From: Cunninghamia lanceolata
Taxonomy: Eukaryota > Streptophyta > Pinopsida > Cupressales > Cupressaceae
DNA length: 64,000 nt
Direction: 5' to 3'
NCBI GenBank assembly: GCA_027924645.1
Contig: BSBN01001149.1
Location: forward strand, 3,348,001 to 3,412,000
A model generated the notes under the pieces. That model was given only the letters and a program-made list of their open reading frames with translations, did not search any database and was not told where the DNA came from. Of this stretch, positions 57,120 to 64,000 are shown one piece after another (the stretch's first letter is position 1; each line of letters starts with the position of its first letter). The position numbers were made by a program, and so were the translations under genes.

Positions 57120-57440
57120 GTCATCTCAAATGGTTGTGAATGTGTATATTTTTATCCTATTCCTTAACTAGTGATGGAAACAAGTAGTATGGGATGCTTG
57201 TTTGTCATCATAGATGGTTGCAAATGTGTACATTTTTCCCCTAGTCCTTAGCCAGTGTTGAAAACAAGTAGTATGGGATGCTTGCTTGTCATCACAGTTG
57301 GCTATGAACTTGGAAAACGATAGGAGCTTATGTGTACCATGGACTTTTTGTGTTATCACACTTGAGCCCTCTCCAGTGATGACCACAAGTAGTATGGGAT
57401 GCTTGTTGGTCATCATGGCTGGATAAAAATTAGGAAAAAT
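57120..57440 (+). repeat. Element E minisatellite, remainder
   Basis: After the end of the unit cut by C, units start at about 57156, 57240 and 57356, each with (A/C)ACAAGTAGTATGGGATGCTTG followed by TCATC. Spacing is 84 bp, then about 120 bp. It replaces the region where gag and protease would be expected in E. Confidence 0.7.
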
Positions 57441-57539
57441 GATGGAACCCATGGTGTACCATTAGGTATACTAACATTGCTTTTCTGAGTTAGGAAGAGA
57501 GAGTCCATAGATCAGGAGAGATCAAATATGGACAGGTAC

Positions 57540-58201
57540 CCTTTTTCTTAGAGATTTTGAGGACATAATTCTGGATGAGCTACCGAGATTACCTCCTAAA
57601 AGAGCTTTTGAATTTTTCTATAGATATGATTCCAAGGTTAGAACCTATATCTAAAACACCCCATAGAATGACCACTACATAACTAATGGAACTAAAAGCT
57701 CAATTACAGGAAATTTGTGAAAAACTTTTCTAAAATTGCATATCTTATAACTTCCTTTTAGAGAAAGGGTAAGAGAATTGAGTGGTCAGAAAAGTGCCAG
57801 GAGGCCTTTGACCTACTAAAAGGAAAAATTGACTTCAGCATCAATTTTGAAAGTACTTGACCCAGAGGGTCAATTTGTAGTAATTACCGACACATTAGGA
57901 GAAGGCATAGGTGGTGTACTAGTCTAGGATGGATAACTCATCACGTATGAATTGCGTAAGATGGAAAACTATGAATAAAATTATGCCTCAAATGATTTGG
58001 AACTTGTGGTAGTCATTCATGCACTTCAAATGTGGAAACACTATTTACTTGGGAAAACTTTCAAGCTGAAAATAGATCACCAAGGACTCAAATATCTATT
58101 CACTCAACCCCATCTTAATGGTCAGCAAAGAAGATGGTTGGAATTCATCTTGGATTATGATTTTGAGATAAATATATACAAGGAAAAGAAAATTGGGTGG
58201 T
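57540..58201 (+). pseudogene. Element E pol: RT start fused to RNase H, RT core deleted
   Basis: From 57545 the translation matches the start of gypsy RT (DELPRLPPKRAFEF, then a PISKTPHRMTTT-like stretch and LMELKAQLQEICEKLF). At about 57735-57765 it jumps to the RT/RNase H connection (EWSEKCQEAFDLLK). RNase H follows: TDTLGEGIGGVL, YASNDLELVVVIHALQMWKHYLLGK, KIDHQGLKYLF, QQRRWLEFILDYDFEI. The catalytic YxDD region of RT is therefore missing. Several stops and frame changes; not functional. Confidence 0.75.
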
Positions 58202-58389
58202 AGATGTTTTGAGTAGGAGGAGGCACTTCTCCTCCATGATCTCCATACATTCTAATTTTAGGAATCAGGTGTTACAAAAAATCTAAGGGAAATGAGGTTT
58301 ACAAGCAGGTAAAACAAGCCCTTGAGGAAAACCCTCAAAATCCAAGAAATGAAGAATTTCACCTTGAACCAGATGGGTTATTATGGTTT

Positions 58390-59330
58390 TAAGGAAGGAT
58401 GTATGTACCTAACTCAGTAGAGTTAAGGAATATGGTATGGAAAGAGGTTCATTCTGCACCATATTTTGGGCATCCTGTAGTAACCAATATTACTTACTGA
58501 TGTGAAACCCTTATATCTCTAGAAAGGAATGAAGAGGGATGCTGAAAATTTTCTAGCTACTTGTATGGAATGCTAGAGGGTGAAAGCGGAACACCATCAC
58601 CCAATAGGATTATTATACCCTCATGAAATTCTTGAGTGGAAATGACAAATTATAAGCATGGATTTTGTGTAAAGGCTTCCTATGTCAAGGAACAAGCACA
58701 ATAGTATCTTGGTTATAGTGGATAGACTCAGCAAAGCCACTCATTTTATACCTGGAAATTTGACGGATGGGGCATCCGTCATTGCTCAAAAATTTGTTTA
58801 AGAGATTTTCAGACTACATGGCATTCTTGAGAAGATTATCTTAGATAGGGATGCATGAATGACATTGAGATTTTGGTAGACCTTATTCTCTTCACTTGGT
58901 ACCCAATTGAACATAATCTCTTCTTATCATCCTAAATGGGTGGACAAACTGAAAGGGTGAACCAAGAGTTGAAGGACTTATTGAGAATGTACTACATGGA
59001 TTAGCAGTACAAATGGGAGGATTATCTTCCTTTGGTGGAATTCACCTACAATAAATCCTATCACTTAGCTATTAAGATGGCTTCATTCAAGGCATTATAT
59101 GCACGAAAGTATCGGACCCCTATAAGATGGGACAAGCTGGAAGATAGGGTTAGCCTTGGTCCAGAAATGCTATCAAAAATGGAAGAGTAAGTACATCTAA
59201 TCAAGAGAAGGCTAGAGGAAGCTAATGATATACAAAAAAGTTATGCAAATGCTAAGCGCATTGAAAGGCATTTCATAGTGGGAGAGAAAGTTCTCTTGAG
59301 TGTAAATTTCCTCATCTTTTCTGAAAAACT
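58390..59330 (+). pseudogene. Element E pol: integrase (broken)
   Basis: The HHCC zinc finger is seen as VHSAPYFGHP and later ATCMEC. The core has ISMDFVQRLP and ILVIVDRLSKATHFIP (first Asp), KIILDRDA (second Asp), then GGQTERVNQELKDLLRMYY (Glu) and LVEFTYNKSYHLA. A one-base change near 58934 shifts the frame, and several stops are present. The C-terminal KRIERHFIVGEKVLLS matches gypsy integrase just before where a chromodomain could lie, but the frame ends there. Confidence 0.8.
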
Positions 59331-59413
59331 TATTTATTATGCTCTTGAAACATATTTCTTTTTATGATGATTAACTTTTGAGACATAAAATCATCAGGGA
59401 TGGTGATTATTAT

Positions 59414-59422
59414 GGGGGGAGG
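59414..59422 (+). promoter_or_regulatory. Polypurine tract of element E
   Basis: GGGGGGAGG, two bases before the 3' LTR at 59425. Confidence 0.75.
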
Positions 59423-59424
59423 TA

Positions 59425-62400
59425 TGTTACATCCCTAACCTGTGATTAGCTTAATCTTACTCTTACTTTCTAATTAGGAGGATTAGCTAAGAGTTTGACG
59501 ATTTGATATTGTGGAAATATCTAATTTGACTTTTGATTATGAGGTTAATGGCTGATGTTAATTAGCTTTGAACATTAAATGATTTAAATTAAGGGATGTG
59601 ATAATGATGCACTGATCATGATTTTGTGGTCCTGAGTGTGAACATGAAAATGTAACATCTTTTGAAGAAGGAAGGAGAGTATCATCCTAGAGGAAGAGTT
59701 AGATGTTGGGAAGTTGGGTTAGTAGCCATCTGAGTGTCAGACATTTTTGTCTTTTTGAACCATATATGTTGGTGTAAGTTACACTTCTTCTTAGACAGTT
59801 GATTTTTCTTTTGTGTCGTCTTGTTGATTTAGTTATTTTGACAATGTTGTATTGACTTGACTAATGACATTCTCATAATGTCAAATTGAGTCGAGAGTTG
59901 GTCTTGTTACATCAAAGCATAATCTTATCACTCTTAATATTTTTGATCTAGGATTATAAATCCATTTTTGGTCCATTAAGTTTCGGATCCTTAGCGATGA
60001 AGGGAGAGCAGAGCTCGATCCCTAAATCGCATGATGACTCTATCTTCTTGTAGGAGGTGATGTTAGAAAATGATATTTTGGTTAATTTTAGTATTCTCAT
60101 ATATCTAGTTGATGCGTGAAATAATATTATAATATAATTATATAAGATTGATATTAAATATCATTTTATGCTATTGTGTTTACTATTTTAATATAGATGA
60201 CATAATAACTAATGGGAGCTTTGAGCTCACCATATTCTAACAAATGTCATGTTTGACAAAGTATGGATCATGGTAGTGGGTTGAGTGGGAGAAACCACTT
60301 GCACCACCTTGGTAGAGCATGGTAGTTTCCTCAAAAATAGGCATGCGGGATTGGTGGTAGTGATAATCCCTAAAGTCTTTTGGGAAGAGGCGAACTGGGA
60401 TATAGTTTTTTGGAAGGAAAAAGGAGCAAAGAGAGGAGGATTCTTGGAGCACAAAGAGAGGCTGCACTATATTGGGAGAAGGAGACCATCTACAGTGGTT
60501 GGCATTGTGCAATTTTGTAGAGAGAGAAGTACGCTCAGGTAATGAGTGCATTGCATCTTTAACTATCTCTTAGAATCTTTCATTCTTTGTTGTATTGAGG
60601 CCTTATGACTAATTATATTATTGACTGTGTTTATTGCTTGAGGCTCAAGGCATGATAGCCAAGCCATATAATCCTTATATTTTTTACTGTGTTTAATATT
60701 TGAGGCTCAAGGAATGATAGCCCAACTATGAAACCTTTATATCCTCGACTGTGCATATAGTTGTGGGGTTCATGGCCTAGAGGCTGAGTGATGAATTCAT
60801 TCTTTCTTGTCTATGTCATGAGGCTTGAGGTTGGAGGCCGAACCGTAAGATCTATTTCTTTTAGTGTCGAGAGCTCATGCCAAGGGGTGGCGAGCCATAA
60901 ATCTTTTTATTCTGTGATAGGGTGGTGCACTCTAGGATGAAGGCTGAGCCACACTCAATGTTTATTTCTTTTCGATAGCTTTGCTCTAGACATGTGGCTG
61001 AGACTATATATTTATTCTTATCAACTTTATATTCACTCAAGGCATGGAAGTCGAGCATGAACATAAAGAAATATTTAATTAAATTGCCGGCCTTGTAGGC
61101 CAAATGATATTGTATATGTATTGTATGAAATAGTATTTATTTCCAACTCGGGCCGTGGAGGCCAAAGTGCCTTCAGAGTCTTAAGTTATATTCTCCTACC
61201 TGTGGCCCTAAGAGGCCAAATTGCAATGAAATGATGCACTTATGAATCTTTCTATTTATGACCATGAAGACCAAGAGTCATATAATGATTGTTAATATAA
61301 TGATTTAGCTCTATGCCGAGTGGTCGAGCATTAGCTTTCATGTATTATGTAATTATGGATATGGCTACAACTATTATAGTCAGACCATAGTGTACACTGT
61401 AAACAATCACATATCTTGTGGTCACAAAGGCCGATACATATTTATGGGACACCCTCTATGTAATGCTCGAAGCCACTATGGTCAAAGCCTAAATGTTTAA
61501 TGATTGTTTATGCTTTCATAGCTCAAGCTAATAATATGAAAGGGCCAAAATCGGCCATGTGTTTAACAGGGTTTAAAGCTCTCAATTTTATGATAGCCTT
61601 TGTATAAGACCGAATTAGGTTAATAATGGGAAGAAATTTATCATAACTTTCATAATCCCTTTGATTAAGAAGGTGATATATGTGGAACCATAATTATCTT
61701 ATGTGGTCATTAGTAGGACAACTACTCTTTTCTTTAATCAGTAAGAATGGAATCTTTACTTAACTTTGGAAGGGGTTTGAGATACCACTTAAGGTAGACT
61801 ATATTATTTAACAAATGCAAGGGTGCCATGATAGTATGTATATGATTCTTTCTTATATGATAATTAATTTAGACATTGTGAACCACGATGGACCTAGAAT
61901 GGTAAATGTGGTTTGATTCTATAATAACCTAGAGTGAAAGGAGGTAGCAAGGAGTCACAAGTTCCTTGCTACATAGGTAACCTAATTGGTTGAAACAAAC
62001 CCTAAGATGGGAGGCAATTGTCTAGGTATGGACAATGAATCAAATTGATCCCATGCATACTAGACCTAGGGTGGTGAATATGGTTGACTTTTGACATGAT
62101 TGGTAAGTGGAATAAGGTGATGTGGAATGACATATTCCCTATAATGGAACTTGACTATTAATGAATAGTTTTATGATAACTATGATGCATATAATGTATT
62201 TAAAAGATGTGTTGATCCTTAATTTCAAAGGAGAAATTGAATAAGATGTAAGTTGTATTGCCTTGTAGGAAGCATTAAGTGCCTACCAGGTTTGTTGGAG
62301 GTTCTATTTCTCCTAGATAGTTATATACTTATGAGAATGAATACATAGATTAGTATGAAACTCTTGTATTTTAATGTAATGCAAGCCATCTTTTACAAAT

Positions 62401-63475
62401 GGCCATACTTCACAAATGAGGTATAAGATATTAAAACCCACAAGGATGCTTGAGATAGTCTTTTTAGTAAGACCATCATTTTAGACTGTTATGAGATAAG
62501 TCTCAAATGTCATCATCTTGAATGTAAACCTTGGGATAGGTCAACATGAACTGTGAACCTAGGAAGATCAAGAGTTATAAAACTTGTTTTGACTATTGGG
62601 ATTTTAGAAAATGGAATAGGGTGAAGAGGATTCATAGGTTCCTTGGTGTGAAAGTAATCTATTACATTTGATGAACTCCTGGATAAGAGTCAATTGTCCT
62701 AGTATAGGACTATGAATTGAATTGAATTCACATTTTACTAGACCCCGAGAGGTCACATTAAACATACTGTAGGACTTGACAACTTCTAAGTCGAGTAAGG
62801 GTGGTGGACATATGACTATGTTCATTGTGAAACATATATGTATGTAATTCTTTGGCCAATGTAATGCATCTATCTCTATATGCATTGTCAGTCCACAGTT
62901 CTCCAAATGGCCTAGTGTCTACAGTAGTGTCATACATAGTTAGAGTGGATCTATAGTTGTGTGACCATGAGACATTAGGAAGGACACAACACTAGATACT
63001 CAGATGGCTAACCTTATGGTTCCTAATATCTAACCTTTCTGTGAAGGGTAGGGACACTTCCAGTTAGGAAGTTGAGTGGGGGACCACGGGATTGTGGTTG
63101 GTGGAAAAGCACCAGGATGACGCTCTCCTTCCCAAGCATGAGACAAGCTGAGGCTCATGGAGAGAGATGTCATTGGTTCCAGATACAGTGTTTGCATTTT
63201 ATGACCAATTGGTCTATTGTAATGTATAAATTGATTTATGATGCCTTGGGCATAATTTATATATGAATAGTGATGGTCACTCACTAAAGATATGTAAATG
63301 ATTATTGTATTTTAAGCTTTGTTATATTCTATTTAGAATAACATGCTTAATTGATGAAATGATATTGAATCATTATGGTTAAATATTTGATTTGCATAAT
63401 CATATTGTTAACTAATCTCTTGATTAAGATGGATATTTATGTAAAATCTTGAGCATTATGGATAGTGATGTTACA
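59425..63475 (+). repeat. Element E 3' LTR (4,051 bp)
   Basis: Counterpart of 21207-25261, with the dyad array at about 60640-61570. It ends GTTACA and is followed by target duplication AATCT at 63476-63480. Confidence 0.92.
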
Positions 63476-63517
63476 AATCTAGACTGTAATCATTCTATAA
63501 CCCCATTTTATATCTTT

Positions 63518-63580
63518 GTACACACAAGCAATTTGTGGGGTGATTTTAATTTTATGTACAAAGAAATTACTTGTGTGTAC
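63518..63580. repeat. Small foldback, 17-bp arms
   Basis: GTACACACAAGCAATTT at 63518-63534 pairs with AAATTACTTGTGTGTAC at 63564-63580 with one mismatch. A second nested pair CTTTGTACA (63514-63522) and TGTACAAAG (63555-63563) overlaps it. It lies at the point where the copia Gag match stops. Confidence 0.6.
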
Positions 63581-63581
63581 G

Positions 63582-63917
63582 AATATTTAGATTCTGTAGC
63601 TTGGCACTCTTCATAGAAGCATCTCCTTCATATAAATTCTTTAGCTTGTCCTAGATTTCATGAGCAGTTTCTAGCTCCATGACCCTTGTTACTTCGATAT
63701 CAGATAGAGCACTTACCAAGGCATCTTTGGCTCTTATGTTCAACTTAAATTGCTTGATCTCATATTTAGTTTGCAAACCATCTTTTGGAATTTCATACTT
63801 TTTTTCAGTCATTTTCTAGACACTATAACCCAAGTAGAGGAGATGGGTTTTTATGCAAATTTTCTAGATAGAGTAGTTTGTCCCATCAAACCATGGACTT
63901 TCTTTTTTATATGACAT
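63582..63917 (-). pseudogene. Element F: Ty1/copia Gag N-terminal part (broken)
   Basis: On the minus strand from ATG 63917-63915 one frame reads the start of a copia Gag (UBN2-type): MSYKKESPWFDGTNYSI, then FKLNIRAKDALVSALSD, ELETAHEI and DKLKNLYEGDASMKSAKLQ. Three in-frame stops are all TAG at positions where copia Gag has a conserved Trp, consistent with TGG to TAG decay. The match ends at about 63582, so only some 110 codons remain. The protein would form the copia capsid. Confidence 0.85.
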
Positions 63918-63960
63918 CTTGGATCAGCCTCAACTTGTTAAGCTTTCTTCTGAGGAACTT

Positions 63961-63973
63961 GGCTTTGATACCA
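63961..63973 (-). promoter_or_regulatory. Primer-binding site of element F
   Basis: TGGTATCAAAGCC on the minus strand, two bases from the LTR, is the initiator-tRNA-Met type site. The downstream leader AAGTTCCTC matches that of element A. Confidence 0.82.
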
Positions 63974-63975
63974 AT

Positions 63976-64000
63976 TGTTGAAATACACCAAACAACTGAG
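63976..64000 (-). repeat. Element F 5' LTR end (cut by window)
   Basis: 25 bases, plus-strand TGTTGAAATACACC..ACAACTGAG, that is an LTR end CTCAGTTGT..ATTTCAACA. Elements C (TCAGTTGTC..ATTTCAACA) and A end in a similar way. The rest is outside the window. Confidence 0.7.

Larger units (their letters stand above)
21207..63475 (+). mobile_element. Element E: Ty3/gypsy retrotransposon with 4.05-kb LTRs, outer shell of the nest
   Basis: The LTRs run 21207-25261 and 59425-63475, both TGTTACATCC...GTTACA. The target duplication AATCT lies at 21202-21206 and 63476-63480. A tRNA-iMet primer site follows the left LTR and a GGGGGGAGG tract precedes the right one. Without the nested insertion (26384-57114 plus duplication) the interior is only about 3.4 kb. 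It keeps a gag N-terminal trace, the start of RT, RNase H and integrase, in gypsy order (RT-RNase H-integrase). Most of gag, the protease and the RT core are missing. The two LTRs differ at many positions, so it is old compared with the elements inside it. Confidence 0.92.

Noticed and set aside
57120..57440. Short regularly spaced repeats considered as a CRISPR array
   Set aside because: Units are tandem and degenerate with similar spacers, in a plant retroelement; there are no cas genes.
57997..58203. Open frame MELVVVIHALQMWKHYLL.. as a separate gene
   Set aside because: It is the middle of the gypsy RNase H domain of element E.

Overview
The window is nuclear DNA from a land plant with a large, retrotransposon-rich genome. 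Plant L1-type LINE, Ty1/copia and Ty3/gypsy remnants fill almost all of it, there is no operon-like gene packing, and many in-frame stops look like methyl-cytosine decay (CAA/CAG to TAA/TAG, TGG to TAG). The 3-4 kb LTRs and deep nesting would suit a conifer or other gymnosperm, but I cannot name the species. I see no intact single-copy host gene, no rRNA or tRNA and no CRISPR array.

Layout. 1-4290: decayed LINE (endonuclease, reverse transcriptase, zinc-binding, RNase H). 4291-7458: gene-free AT-rich DNA with twin hairpins near 5.3 kb. 7464-15006: element A, a complete LTR element (LTRs 7464-8555 and 13920-15006, target duplication GGTGC) with two ORFs and no pol. 15012-21206: flanking DNA with a broken ORF at about 16.8-18.4 kb. 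21207-63475: a four-deep nest. The oldest shell is element E, a Ty3/gypsy element with about 4.05 kb LTRs and target duplication AATCT. Element C (26384-57114, TACTT) sits in E. Element D (26641-49841, decayed duplication CAGTG/TGGTG) sits in the 5' LTR of C. Element B (42058-49589, minus strand, ATTAG) sits in the third LTR of D. 63582-64000: the start of a Ty1/copia element (F) on the minus strand.

A, B and C are one family. Each has LTRs of TGTTGG..CAACA type, a tRNA-iMet-like primer site, an approximately 390-400 codon ORF1 (coiled coil, a copia-like GLGY motif, four zinc knuckles) and an approximately 1,075-1,105 codon ORF2 of unknown function. None encodes protease, integrase or reverse transcriptase. 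The ORF2 frame is kept over 3.2-3.3 kb without a frameshift in A and C, and with one stop and one frameshift in B. The LTR end, primer site and leader of copia element F resemble those of A and C, so an F-like element is a candidate source of the missing enzymes.

D is a pol-less Ty3/gypsy-type element (gag only, TR-GAG/LARD-like) with a second small ORF. It has the order LTR-internal-LTR-internal-LTR, probably from unequal recombination between the LTRs of one insertion.

The most interesting signals are the conserved pol-less two-ORF family, a ladder of five tiny hairpins in its LTRs with paired base changes between copies, other hairpins at its LTR end, polypurine tract and ORF junction, and the fully delimited insertion order.
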